A stretch of DNA of 64,000 nucleotides from Pseudomonadota bacterium (lineage in GTDB: Bacteria; Desulfobacterota; Binatia; Binatales; Binataceae): positions 1 through 64,000 of the forward strand of contig JAJPHZ010000011.1 of assembly GCA_021325025.1 (NCBI GenBank), read 5' to 3'. The notes beneath the pieces were generated by a model. It made no database searches, was not told the DNA's origin, and saw only the letters and a program-made list of their open reading frames with translations. The position numbers and the translations under genes are program-made. Positions 45,063 through 54,026 of this stretch are shown piece after piece; position 1 is the first letter of the stretch, and every line of letters starts with the position of its first letter.

Positions 45063-47287
45063 CGGGCAATCCCCCGCGCAAAGGTCCCGCCAGGTCCGAG
45101 CGCGACGACGGGGTCGTGCTGCTGACCACACCCGCCGGCCAGCGGCTGCGCCACGAACTGGCGGCGCTGGCGATGCTGGCGCTGACCGCGTTTGCATCGC
45201 TCAGCCTGCTCTGCGCGGTTTTCCCCCGGCCCGCCAATCTGTGCGGTCCCCTGGGTCAGATGCTCTCCGATTTCCTGACCGCTTACTTCGGCTACGGCGC
45301 ATTGCTGGCGCCGGCGCTGGTCGCCGCCCTTGCGATTGCCGTTTGGCTGCAAGCCCGATGGGCATCGATGGCACGGATTTGCGCCGGAGGACTGCTGCTG
45401 CTGGCCGGCGCCAATGCGCTCGCGGCGATGCTGTTGGGAAATGCCGCGGGCGGCTACCTGGGCGACGCGTCGGCCGGGGTGCTGCGCCTGTGGATGGGCG
45501 CGGTCGGCAGCTACCTGGTGGTTGCCACCGGGCTGCTGTGCGCAGTCGCATTGCTGGCGCATCGCGCCCCCACCGAATTGATCAAGGGCGTGATCGACTC
45601 GGCGTCGCGCGCATTGTGCGCATCCGATCCGCAGCGCAGCGACGACCCCTGCCAACCGGAGCAGGGAGCCTCGGTCGAGGGCGATGCGCCGCTGACACTG
45701 ACCATTCGCGCTCCCGAACCGTCGCGCCGGCGGGCGGGTGCGCTCTCAATCCTGGCGCGCATCAAACCCGAACGCGCCGCCGCGCCGGAGCCGCGCGAGC
45801 GCGGAGCCTATCAGTTGCCGTCGCTGACTCTGCTCGATACGCCGCCGCTGGAGCACGCCAGGATCGACGAGGAAGAGCTCAAGCGTAGCGCCAGCCTGCT
45901 GGAGCAGAAGCTGGGTGACTTCGGCGTCGAGGGCAAGGTGGTCGAAGTTCAGCCCGGGCCGGTGGTGACGATGTACAAATTCGAACCCGCCTCGGGCGTC
46001 AAGGTCAGCCAGATTGTCAATCTGGCCGACGACCTTTCGATGGCGCTCAAGGCGCTGGCGATTCGTATTCAGGCGCCCGTGCCGGGCGAGGCAGTGGTCG
46101 GCATCGAGGTACCCAACCGGCGGCGCGAGAAGGTGTATCTGCGCGAGATCCTGGAATCGGAGGAATTCGCGGCGGCGCAAAGCAATCTAACCATCGCGCT
46201 GGGCAAGGATATCGCCGGGCAGCCGGTGGTGGCCGATTTGGCGCGGATGCCGCATCTGCTGATCGCCGGCGCCACCGGCAGCGGCAAGTCGGTATCGATT
46301 CACACCATGATCGCGTCGATCCTGTTCAACGCCACCGCCGACGACGTGCGCTTCATCCTGATCGACCCCAAGATGCTGGAGTTGTCGGTGTACGACAACA
46401 TCCCACATCTGCTGGTGCCGGTGGTGGTCGAACCGGACAAAGCCGCCGCGGCGCTGTTGTGGGCCACCCAGGAGATGGAGAATCGCTACCGCCTGATGCG
46501 CGACATGGGCGTGCGCAACATCGACGGCTACAACCGTGCCGTCGAGTCGGGCCGCCGTGCGCTCAGCCCGCGCAGCGCCGCTATGACGGAGGCTGAAGAG
46601 GATTCACGCGCCGGCCCGATCGAACATCGCCGGATGTTCAAGATGGTGATCGTAATCGACGAACTCGCCGACCTGCTGCTCAGCGAGGGCAAGACCGTGG
46701 AGCGCGACATCACGCGCATTGCGCAAAAGGCGCGCGCGGCCGGAATCCATCTGATTCTCGCCACGCAGCGGCCCTCGGTGGACGTGATCACCGGGCTCAT
46801 CAAGGCCAACCTGCCCGCCCGCATCTCGCTGCAGGTAACCTCGCGCGTCGATTCGCGCACCATCCTGGATTCCATCGGCGCCGAACGCCTGTTGGGCGAA
46901 GGCGACATGCTATTCATGCCGCCGGGCACGGCCAAACTGCGCCGCCTGCATGGCCCATTCGTGTCCGAAGACGAGATTCGCAAGGTCACCGATTTCCTGC
47001 GCGCGCAGGGGACACCGGACTACCGGATGGAAATCCTGGAGACGACGCGCGGCGAGCCGGGTGAGAGCGCCGAAGGCTTCGAGCGCGACGAGATGTACGA
47101 CGAGGCCGTGCGCATCGTGCTGGAGACCAATCAGGCCTCGATCTCGATGCTGCAGCGGCGGCTGCGCGTGGGCTATAACCGCGCGGCGCGGATGGTGGAG
47201 CAGATGGAACGCGAGGGACTGGTCGCCCCTGCCGACGGCGCCCGCCCCCGCGAAGTGCGCTCCAGCGCGTTTTCCAAGCCGGACTAG
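45044..47287 (+). CDS. ftsK: DNA translocase FtsK/SpoIIIE
   Basis: A 747-residue septal DNA pump. Four N-terminal membrane helices (about 33-185) are followed by a linker, the FtsK alpha domain (about 280-360) and the RecA-like motor with Walker A I-A-G-A-T-G-S-G-K-S and Walker B V-I-V-I-D-E-L-A-D-L. The C-terminal gamma winged helix is present (D-E-M-Y-D-E-A-V-R-I-V, Q-R-R-L-R-V-G-Y-N-R-A), which reads orienting DNA sites. The GTG start at 45044 overlaps RNase J. It moves chromosomes through the closing septum. lolA follows, as often seen in deltaproteobacteria. Confidence 0.95.
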   Translation: MGGRAVAGNPPRKGPARSERDDGVVLLTTPAGQRLRHELAALAMLALTAFASLSLLCAVFPRPANLCGPLGQMLSDFLTAYFGYGALLAPALVAALAIAVWLQARWASMARICAGGLLLLAGANALAAMLLGNAAGGYLGDASAGVLRLWMGAVGSYLVVATGLLCAVALLAHRAPTELIKGVIDSASRALCASDPQRSDDPCQPEQGASVEGDAPLTLTIRAPEPSRRRAGALSILARIKPERAAAPEPRERGAYQLPSLTLLDTPPLEHARIDEEELKRSASLLEQKLGDFGVEGKVVEVQPGPVVTMYKFEPASGVKVSQIVNLADDLSMALKALAIRIQAPVPGEAVVGIEVPNRRREKVYLREILESEEFAAAQSNLTIALGKDIAGQPVVADLARMPHLLIAGATGSGKSVSIHTMIASILFNATADDVRFILIDPKMLELSVYDNIPHLLVPVVVEPDKAAAALLWATQEMENRYRLMRDMGVRNIDGYNRAVESGRRALSPRSAAMTEAEEDSRAGPIEHRRMFKMVIVIDELADLLLSEGKTVERDITRIAQKARAAGIHLILATQRPSVDVITGLIKANLPARISLQVTSRVDSRTILDSIGAERLLGEGDMLFMPPGTAKLRRLHGPFVSEDEIRKVTDFLRAQGTPDYRMEILETTRGEPGESAEGFERDEMYDEAVRIVLETNQASISMLQRRLRVGYNRAARMVEQMEREGLVAPADGARPREVRSSAFSKPD

Positions 47288-47404
47288 CAATCCGCCGATA
47301 TTTGACGAGTAAACCTGGGTAATGTTCGGCCGTATCCGAGGCTCTGTATTCTCCCAAAGCGGCGAACGCGTTAACCTTGGATCGACGGCCGCTGCCTGAC
47401 TCCA

Positions 47405-48121
47405 ATGAAGAACATCCCCTTGCCCAGCCGCTGGTTGAGATCTTTGGTCGTTGTGATGGCCCTGGCGGTCCTGGGCGCGATGCCCTCTTTCAGCGCCGCG
47501 GAGGTTGGCGCAGGCGCGGCACAGGGCACGGAGTCGGCGTTGCTCGACCGCATCCAGGACCATTACCAGCACACCGCTTCATTCAGCGCCAAATTTACCG
47601 AAGAACTGAGCGGAATTGGCAGAAACAAGCGGACCCGCACAGGGCGGGTGTCCTATAAAAGACCGGGCCGGATGCGATGGGAGTTCGATGCGCCGCAGGC
47701 GGAAACCGTGGTGTCCGACGGACACAAGCTCTACGACTATCAGCCCGACCTCAACCAGGTGCTGGAGATTCCCCTGGAACGAGCGTTTAAATCCGCGGCG
47801 CCGCTGAGTTTTCTTCTCGGGATGGGGGATTTGCGGCGCGATTTCAACGTCGCGATTGCGCCGCGCAGGGCATCCGACCCGATGCTGCGTGTGGTGCTGA
47901 CACCCAAGGGCGGCGGCGAGCGCGTCGAGATGGGGCTTAATCCCTCGACCTATGACCTGATCGCGGCCCAGGTCACCGATGCGCTGGGCAACACCACCTC
48001 GATTCGTTTTAGCGAGGTGCGCACCAACCTGCAGTTGGCCGACTCGCTGTTCCATTTCGAGGTGCCGCCCGGCGCCGACGTGGTGCTGGCACCGGGCGCC
48101 CCGCCCCCGCAGCATCTGTAA
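47405..48121 (+). CDS. lolA: Outer-membrane lipoprotein carrier LolA
   Basis: A 238-residue periplasmic chaperone. A signal peptide ends near A-E-V (about 30). The mature part has the LolA pattern: D-R-I-Q-D-H-Y-Q-H-T-A-S-F-S-A-K-F-T, G-R-V-S-Y-K-R-P-G-R-M-R-W-E-F, and a beta-rich core with S-D-G-H-K-L-Y-D-Y. It ferries lipoproteins from the inner-membrane LolCDE complex to the outer membrane, which shows the host is diderm. It lies 117 bp after ftsK and 69 bp before rimO on the same strand. Confidence 0.93.
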   Translation: MKNIPLPSRWLRSLVVVMALAVLGAMPSFSAAEVGAGAAQGTESALLDRIQDHYQHTASFSAKFTEELSGIGRNKRTRTGRVSYKRPGRMRWEFDAPQAETVVSDGHKLYDYQPDLNQVLEIPLERAFKSAAPLSFLLGMGDLRRDFNVAIAPRRASDPMLRVVLTPKGGGERVEMGLNPSTYDLIAAQVTDALGNTTSIRFSEVRTNLQLADSLFHFEVPPGADVVLAPGAPPPQHL

Positions 48122-48190
48122 CTAACTAGGGATAGATTGCCTCGCTGCAAGCCGCGGGGTACAGATATAGGCTCGCTAAATCAGCGCATT

Positions 48191-49558
48191 ATGCCGAAAG
48201 TTCACCTTCTAAGTCTGGGCTGCCCCAAGAATCTCGTCGACAGCGAGGTGATGCTTGGGGCCCTGACCCGCGCCGGGTACCAGATCGCCATGGCGCCTGA
48301 AGATGCGCAGGTGATGGTGATCAACACCTGCGCGTTCATCAAGGCGGCCAAGAAGGAGTCGATCGACGCGATTTTACAGGCAGCGCAGCTCAAGCGGCGC
48401 AGCGCCGGACGCCGCCTGGTGGTCGCCGGATGCCTGGCCCAGCGCTACGGCGAGCAATTGCGCAAATTGTTGCCCGAGGTGGACATTTTCGTCGGCACCG
48501 GCAATTTCCTGGACCTGCCCGATCTACTGCGCGCCAGCGAACTTCCCGAAGAACGCCTCGCGCCATATCCGGGCGCGGCTCATCTGCTGCCCCCGCCCGA
48601 TGCCCCGCGCATCGCCGCCACCTCCTTCTTCAGCGCTTATCTGAAGGTCTCCGAGGGCTGTAACCACAAGTGCGCCTTCTGCATCATCCCCAAAATCCGA
48701 GGTGCCCACGAAAGCCGGCCGCCAGCGGCGATTGTGCAGGAAGCGGCCGCGATGGTCGAGCGCGGCGTGCGCGAACTCAACCTGATCGCCCAGGACCTGA
48801 CCGCCTACGGGCGCGATCTGAATCCGCCCTCCTCACTGGCGGCACTGCTGCGCGCCCTGGCGCGCATCGACAACATCAGGTGGATTCGCCTGCTCTATTG
48901 CTACCCCAATTTCGTCACTGACGAATTGCTCGACACGGTCGCCGAGTTGCCGCAGGTGGTCAAGTATATCGACATGCCGCTGCAGCATGCCGACGACGCA
49001 ATTCTGCGCGCGATGCGCCGCGAGCGCTCCGGCGCCGCCCTGGAACGGCTGTTGGATCGCATCCGCACGCGCATCCCAGATATAACTCTGCGCACCTCCT
49101 TTATCGTCGGCTTCCCCGGCGAGACCGAGGCAGCCTTTGAACGGCTGCTCGCCTTTGTGCGCCGCCAGCGCTTCGATCGCGTCGGCGTCTTCACCTATTC
49201 GCGCGAAGAGAACACTGCCGCCTACGACTTGCCCGATCAGGTACCGGCTCGCGTCATGCGCGCGCGCCGGGCGCGGTTGATGGAGACGCAGGCGGAGGTC
49301 TCCCTGCAACGCAACCGCCGGATGGTAGGACGCGAAGTGGAAGTGATGGTGGAGGACTATGCCGCCGATGGGGGTAGGCGTCTGCGCGGGCGCCTGGCGG
49401 GACAGGCGCCGGAAATCGATGGGATGGTGCTGGTGCGCGGTGAAGCCGAGCCCGGCGAATTTGTTCGGGCACGGGTTGAAAGGGCCTTTACCTACGACCT
49501 GCATGCGCGGGTAGTGGACACAATTGAGTCGGCAGAAAGGTTGGCATTCCATGCCTAA
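48191..49558 (+). CDS. rimO: Ribosomal protein S12 methylthiotransferase
   Basis: A 455-residue radical-SAM enzyme. The N-terminal MTTase domain carries its cluster cysteines in L-G-C-P-K-N (C10), N-T-C-A-F-I and A-G-C-L-A-Q. The radical-SAM site is C-N-H-K-C-A-F-C at about 159-166 (C-x3-C-x2-C). A TRAM domain ends the protein. RimO adds methylthio to Asp88/89 of ribosomal protein S12; the start L-G-C-P-K-N and S-E-G-C-N-H favour RimO over MiaB. The ATG at 48191 gives the normal start M-P-K-V-H-L-L-S-L. The end overlaps the DksA-like gene. Confidence 0.94.
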   Translation: MPKVHLLSLGCPKNLVDSEVMLGALTRAGYQIAMAPEDAQVMVINTCAFIKAAKKESIDAILQAAQLKRRSAGRRLVVAGCLAQRYGEQLRKLLPEVDIFVGTGNFLDLPDLLRASELPEERLAPYPGAAHLLPPPDAPRIAATSFFSAYLKVSEGCNHKCAFCIIPKIRGAHESRPPAAIVQEAAAMVERGVRELNLIAQDLTAYGRDLNPPSSLAALLRALARIDNIRWIRLLYCYPNFVTDELLDTVAELPQVVKYIDMPLQHADDAILRAMRRERSGAALERLLDRIRTRIPDITLRTSFIVGFPGETEAAFERLLAFVRRQRFDRVGVFTYSREENTAAYDLPDQVPARVMRARRARLMETQAEVSLQRNRRMVGREVEVMVEDYAADGGRRLRGRLAGQAPEIDGMVLVRGEAEPGEFVRARVERAFTYDLHARVVDTIESAERLAFHA

Positions 49559-50003
49559 GAAGCCTGCTTCATCCAGCCGAAAGAAATTCCTGGCCAAGGT
49601 GCGCCGACGCCTGGAGGAGATGAAAGAGAAGATCCTGGCCGAGATGGACCAGGCCAATCGCTCCGAACGCGAGGGACTCAAGGACGAGGGGATGGATACC
49701 TACGACCTGGCCTCCGAAGAGCGCGACCGGGAGATCAGCTTCATCCTGTCCGACCGCGAGCGCGCCAAGATCGGTGCGATCGACGACGCGCTGGAGCGGC
49801 TTGGGGATGGCACGTATGGGGTGTGCGAGTCGTGCGGCCTGGAGATCGGCGAGGAGCGCCTGGAGGCGCTGCCTTTTACCCGCTTGTGCCGCGATTGCCA
49901 GCAGGATCTGGAGCGTGAGGCGCGCACCCAGCGCCGTTCCGAGGACGAGCGCGGCGTGTACCGCAAATTCGGCTCCACCGAGGCGGACGAAGAAAACACC
50001 TGA
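49551..50003 (+). CDS. DksA/TraR-family zinc-finger regulator
   Basis: A 150-residue protein with a charged coiled-coil N-terminus (about 10-45) and a four-cysteine zinc finger, C-E-S-C at about 94-97 and C-R-D-C at about 115-118. The coiled-coil tip E-G-M-D-T-Y-D-L-A-S has acidic residues like DksA. Such proteins enter the RNA polymerase secondary channel and act with ppGpp. Its ATG lies inside the end of rimO (8-bp overlap), so the two are coupled. An ATG at 49524 is possible but lies further inside rimO. Confidence 0.88.
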   Translation: MPKKPASSSRKKFLAKVRRRLEEMKEKILAEMDQANRSEREGLKDEGMDTYDLASEERDREISFILSDRERAKIGAIDDALERLGDGTYGVCESCGLEIGEERLEALPFTRLCRDCQQDLEREARTQRRSEDERGVYRKFGSTEADEENT

Positions 50004-50151
50004 GGCCCGCCGGCCATGCTTTGTTCTGGGCCGGCATCATGGCTTCAGCCGGTAAAGCTGTTAGGCTATTAACGACCGCAACGCACCGGGTCAAAGGAGT
50101 CAGCTTGCCGTTTCGTTTCGCGCCTATTTTGCGCCAACTCGTTCCTTGTCG

Positions 50152-51036
50152 ATGTTTTCAACCGTGAAAGAGCCGCACACGGCAAATAGCGTTGTTCGGA
50201 CGGATTTCCCGGGGCTGAGCCAGGTCAAGTCGATCGTGGCATTTGCCAGCGCCAAGGGCGGCACCGGCAAGAGCACGCTGGCGACCAATATCGCGGCGGT
50301 GCTGGCGCTTAAGGGTCGCAAGGTCGGCATCGCCGACGCCGAACTGGAAGCGCCCAGCGTGGCGCCGATGCTGGGCGTGCCGCGCCTACGCTTGAGCGCT
50401 GCCAACGGCTTGATCGAGCCCGCCAGCGGTCCGTTCGGCATCCGGATCGTCGCCAATGACCCCACCGCCGACGAACCGCCGGTCAGCTTCGCCGATGAGG
50501 AGGTGCAGATGGATGCCGGTGCCGGTTCGGATGCTGGCGCCAGCCGGATGTTCGCCTCGCTGGAGGATCTGCTCGGCCGCACGCGATTCGGCGCGCTCGA
50601 CCTGTTGCTGATTGACCTGCCGCCGGGGTTCCGGCATGTCCTGCGGCTGTGCCAATTGGTGGCGCGTGCCGGGGTGGTAATGGTTCTGCCGGCCTCCGCC
50701 AGCGCCGCCACGGCCGTGCGCCGGTCCTTGGAGAAAGCGCAGCGCAAAGGGGTAGGCGTGATCGGTCTGATCGAAAACCTGCAGGGCTTTTACTGCGGCA
50801 ATTGCCATTCGGTGCGCCCGCTGCTGCCGCGCGCCGATCTGGGCGCTTTAGCCCGCGACTTCAACGTGCCGATCCTGGGCCGCGTCCCGTTCGACTCGCG
50901 CCTGGCCGAAGCCTGCGACACCGGGCGTTCTTTCGTGCGCGATTATCCCGACGCTCCCGTAACCAAGCTCATCTACGAAGCTGCGCAGGCGCTGTGGGCG
51001 GCGGTGTCGGCGCCCCATCCCGCGCCCCGCTCCTGA
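50152..51036 (+). CDS. Mrp/ApbC-like P-loop ATPase
   Basis: About 294 residues. The deviant Walker A A-K-G-G-T-G-K-S-T marks the MinD/ParA/Mrp superfamily. D-A-E-L-E-A-P-S-V-A-P-M-L-G matches the Mrp switch region (D-x-D-x-x-G-P-S), and the CxxC in N-L-Q-G-F-Y-C-G-N-C-H corresponds to the Fe-S-binding cysteines of Mrp/NBP35. It probably carries or assembles iron-sulfur clusters. The ATG at 50152 lacks a clear ribosome site; a TTG two codons upstream is an alternative. It follows the DksA-like gene by about 150 bp. Confidence 0.8.
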   Translation: MFSTVKEPHTANSVVRTDFPGLSQVKSIVAFASAKGGTGKSTLATNIAAVLALKGRKVGIADAELEAPSVAPMLGVPRLRLSAANGLIEPASGPFGIRIVANDPTADEPPVSFADEEVQMDAGAGSDAGASRMFASLEDLLGRTRFGALDLLLIDLPPGFRHVLRLCQLVARAGVVMVLPASASAATAVRRSLEKAQRKGVGVIGLIENLQGFYCGNCHSVRPLLPRADLGALARDFNVPILGRVPFDSRLAEACDTGRSFVRDYPDAPVTKLIYEAAQALWAAVSAPHPAPRS

Positions 51037-51175
51037 CCGCTTTCCGTCTGAGCTCTCCAAGCCGCCGTTGATCGGCGTTGCACGAGCGGTCGCGCCCGGC
51101 GAGTGATCGGCGGTCAATTCTTCGCTAAACTTTAGAGCGCACGCGCTGCACCACGCCACTGAGGGAGCCCCCACC

Positions 51176-51718
51176 ATGGAGTTGCCAGATGCGGAGCAGT
51201 ATTCGGCGACCGAGGTGCTGCCAGACGGCCTGCCGGTTCGCATTCGCGCGATCCGTCCCGACGACAAGGCGCGGCTGCTGGAGCATTTCAACCGCCTCAG
51301 TGCACAGGCGCGCCGCTACCGCTTCTTTGCCGGCAAGCGGTCGTTGACCGAACGGGAGCTGAAGAGGCTGACCGAACTGGACTTCATCAACCACGTTGGA
51401 CTGGCGCTTACGACCGACGCCGATGGTAGCGAGCAGTTTGTCGGCGTGGCCCGCTATCTGCGCGCCGCCGATCCTGCTCGGGCGGAGATCGCGCTGGCGG
51501 TGCGCGATGATTACCAGGGCCGCGGCATCGGTCCGCTGCTCATCCACCATCTGGCCCGCATCGCACGCGCCAACGGTATCCAGATGTTCGAGGCCAACGT
51601 GCTGGGCGATAACGATCGGATGCTCAAGGTGATCCGCAGGAGCGGATGCGCGGTGAAGACCGTCACTGATGCGGGCATTGTGCACATCGACCTTTGCTGC
51701 CCGAGCCTGCCTCAATGA
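51176..51718 (+). CDS. GNAT-family N-acetyltransferase (Pat-like catalytic domain)
   Basis: A 180-residue acetyltransferase. Acetyl-CoA-binding motif A is Y-Q-G-R-G-I-G-P-L-L at about 115-124. The N-terminal R-A-I-R-P-D-D and Y-R-F-F-A resemble the catalytic domain of protein acetyltransferase Pat/YfiQ, which modifies acyl-CoA synthetase lysines. Here there is no ADP-forming synthetase-like domain fused. The ATG at 51176 follows GAGGGAGC. The substrate could be a protein lysine or a small amine. Confidence 0.85.
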   Translation: MELPDAEQYSATEVLPDGLPVRIRAIRPDDKARLLEHFNRLSAQARRYRFFAGKRSLTERELKRLTELDFINHVGLALTTDADGSEQFVGVARYLRAADPARAEIALAVRDDYQGRGIGPLLIHHLARIARANGIQMFEANVLGDNDRMLKVIRRSGCAVKTVTDAGIVHIDLCCPSLPQ

Positions 51719-51744
51719 CGGGACTCAGGCCTTGCAACCGGCGG

Positions 51745-52434
51745 CTACAGACGTTGCATCGCCGCGATGAGCCTGAGCTTCTCATCGGACGTTATGAGCC
51801 GATCCGCCATCGGGTACAGCACGCGCTCTTCGCGCAGGTCGTGGCTGTTGAAGAGGTCTTCGGGCGTAGTCGGTTCCGATTGCAGCATTCGCGAGATTGC
51901 CTCGCAACTCTCCTCCTCCAGCGCACGGGTCAACCGGCCGAGGATCTCCTTAAAGCGCGTGTGCTCCGCGCGCATGGCAGCGGTCGGACCGCTATCGCGC
52001 ATCCCGGTGCGTTGTTCGATGGCGGGAAAAAGAACCTCCTCTTCCATTCGCATATGCAAGGTCAGGCCCACAACAAACTCCGAAAAGGCCTTGCGTACCT
52101 CCTTCAGATTGCAATCAGCCGCTGCGTAGCGTCCGGCCGCCCAGGTATCCCGCAATCGCTGATGGTCTTTGCCGAGGAAATCGGCGATGGTCCGCGCAAC
52201 CTGCGGATCGCGCCTGGTGATCCGCATCCGCCAAACGGGCGGGCCGATCTCGAGTTGCCAGGAATCGAAATAGGCGCCGTGACTTTCTTGCAGTCGCCCA
52301 AGCAAGGCTCTCAGGTCGCGCTCGCAAGCCAGTTCGATCGATTCCGCGGGGCGCAACTGCTCGATTTTGCGCAGCATCGTCTCTTCCATGCCGGGTGAGA
52401 TTTCCAGTCTTGCTACCACCGTGGTCGAGTCCAT
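51745..52434 (-). CDS. DUF2249-hemerythrin fusion protein
   Basis: A 229-residue protein. Residues about 5-72 form a DUF2249 domain (L-E-I-S-P, then W-R-M-R-I-T). Residues about 78-225 form a hemerythrin-like four-helix bundle with the diiron set H91, H127-x3-E131, H158 and H198-x3-E202. This domain pair occurs often beside denitrification and nitric-oxide genes, and YtfE/Ric-type hemerythrins repair Fe-S centres after NO damage. Here the NirK-like gene lies 2.2 kb away, in the opposite orientation. It is convergent with the GNAT gene. A nitrosative or O2-sensing role is inferred. Confidence 0.85.
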   Translation of the reverse strand: MDSTTVVARLEISPGMEETMLRKIEQLRPAESIELACERDLRALLGRLQESHGAYFDSWQLEIGPPVWRMRITRRDPQVARTIADFLGKDHQRLRDTWAAGRYAAADCNLKEVRKAFSEFVVGLTLHMRMEEEVLFPAIEQRTGMRDSGPTAAMRAEHTRFKEILGRLTRALEEESCEAISRMLQSEPTTPEDLFNSHDLREERVLYPMADRLITSDEKLRLIAAMQRL

Positions 52435-52873
52435 TTGGCAGTTTTCCTAGCTGAAAGGCTGTGTTTGCCGTCCACGCCAGCAAGCCCCGTGCCTGTTTTG
52501 ACGCTTACAGGTGCTGGTAAAGGCATGGCTGGGGGTGATAAACCGATTACAGGGGGAACCTTCGCAAGCGATCGCCCAGGGCCGGATAGGAATGGGGTGA
52601 TCATGATAAGGCCACGGCTTAACTCCTCCTTTGCAGTGGCTGTTGCCGTGCCAGGCACGGCGTCGGAGGCAGCCCGGCCAACTTTGTCGCTCCGGCCTGC
52701 CTTAACGACCGCTTCGTCCGAGATTCCACGCAAGGTATCTGAGCGTGCCGCAGGCGCGTGCGTCGTCGTGCGGCGATGCGATACAGCCTTCAGCGCGAGG
52801 GGCACGCCAAGCAGTGTTTTGATGTTTGGAAACCCGGCCGTCGTCGCAAACGGCCTGAAAGGAGGTAGATGTA
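52435..52873. other. Divergent intergenic region
   Basis: This 440-bp stretch separates the hemerythrin gene (minus) from the membrane-protein gene (plus) and should carry both promoters. No coding frame with a domain is visible. A strong AGGAGGT at 52860-52866 belongs to the gene at 52874. Confidence 0.4.
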
Positions 52874-53524
52874 ATGGCTATCACTGAGGCTATGAAGTTT
52901 CGTGAAATGGGGATGGGCGTAGCGGGTGAGGAAGCCGGCGAGGGTCTGGCGCTGGTGGTGTTGGCTATCCTCGCCCTGGCGGGGATCGAGCCGATGCTGC
53001 TGAACTCGATTGCGGTGATCGTCGCCGGCATCGCGCTCGCCGTCGAAGGCGCTATGCTTAGCGCCAGATATGCCAAGGCACTGGCCAAGGCCGCACCCCA
53101 GGCGGTCGATGCTCGAGCGCTCTCCGGTGGAATGAGTTCCAGCCTGGTGGCCGGGCTGGCAGGGATAGTGCTGGGAATTCTGGCGATTTTGAGCATCGCT
53201 CCGGAAACCCTGATCGGGGTCGCGTTGATCGCCTTCGGCGCAGCGGTGCTGTTCGATTACATGGCGCGGGTGCAAATCCGCGCCCTGCGCATGGTGGGCG
53301 AGGGAGCCTCCGGCGAGTCGGCTCGCATCGCGATCTCGGCCGCCTCCAGCACCAACACGGCGGGTGTGCTGATCGCTGCCGGCCTTGTTACGCTGGGAAT
53401 CCTGGTGCTGGCGCATGCAGCGCCCGAAATTCTGGCGTCGGCTGCTTTCCTCGGTCTTGGCACTTACCTCGTCCTTGAGGGCGCCTCCTCATCCGGTTTG
53501 CTGACGGAACTGGCGGCGGAATGA
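52874..53524 (+). CDS. Six-helix membrane protein built from three repeated helical hairpins
   Basis: A 216-residue hydrophobic protein. Three two-helix units are recognisable, at about 22-60, 88-130 and 162-205. They share the pattern small-hydrophobic helix, L-x-I-L-A/V-L, turn I/A-x-P-E/M-x-L, then a second Gly/Ala-rich helix ending G-A-x-L/Y-L-x-E/D-x-A. The N-terminus is cytoplasmic-looking and amphipathic. AAAGGAGGTAG precedes the ATG. A long hairpin follows the stop. I do not recognise a named family. The triplication suggests a transporter- or scaffold-like fold, but no function is assigned. Confidence 0.75.
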   Translation: MAITEAMKFREMGMGVAGEEAGEGLALVVLAILALAGIEPMLLNSIAVIVAGIALAVEGAMLSARYAKALAKAAPQAVDARALSGGMSSSLVAGLAGIVLGILAILSIAPETLIGVALIAFGAAVLFDYMARVQIRALRMVGEGASGESARIAISAASSTNTAGVLIAAGLVTLGILVLAHAAPEILASAAFLGLGTYLVLEGASSSGLLTELAAE

Positions 53525-53534
53525 GCATTTGATC

Positions 53535-53592
53535 GCTCCGGTGCTCCCGTTCCCGAGTCACTAAACCTGACTCATCGGAACGGCACCGGAGC
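53535..53592 (+). terminator. Long composite hairpin after the membrane-protein gene
   Basis: GCTCCGGTGC (53535-53544) pairs perfectly with GCACCGGAGC (53583-53592). Inside, CGTTCC pairs with GGAACG and GAGTCA with TGACTC, around the loop CTAAACC. Together this gives 22 base pairs broken by a TCC bulge and a small internal loop. It starts 11 bp after the stop codon. No T-run follows, so a factor-assisted terminator or a stabilising 3' structure is possible. Confidence 0.5.
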
Positions 53593-54026
53593 ATCAATGG
53601 CTGTGCGCGCCATGCCGGCGCCGCATCGGCGCAGAGGTTTCATCGGCCGCAACACCGTTGCGTTGTGCGACGCTTCTCGCAGTGCGCTGATGCGATTCGG
53701 TGTCGGCGGCTTGCTGGCCCCCGCAAATCGTTTCGTACAGGCCGGTGCAAGGCTGCTGACCTTTTCGTTTTCCACGACAATGGGTTTCAACCGAAGGACC
53801 GCTTGTCTCCGGTCGAGACATGGGATGCGTCGAAAGGGAACAGCAGGGGCAAGTACCGCGCGGAGGGCTGATCGGGTCTTGGAATCCAACGGCGCATAAC
53901 CTAGAGTAATTGAATGGGGACGTTATACCGGCCAGTTCCAATAAAAGTTCGATAAAGCAAATCGCTTGCATCGTTTGCGGAAAAGGCCGGTGTCGCCCCA
54001 AACTTTACGGCAGGTCTCGGTGCGGT
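53593..54026. other. Stretch without a supported gene
   Basis: Several frames are open, but none has a domain or start that I trust. Codon pattern and composition look relaxed compared with core genes. It should contain the promoter of the rhodanese gene. Confidence 0.4.

Noticed and set aside
51155-51175. Cobalamin-riboswitch-like GCCACTG before the GNAT gene
   Set aside because: Only this short word is present; no B12-box or surrounding stems were found.
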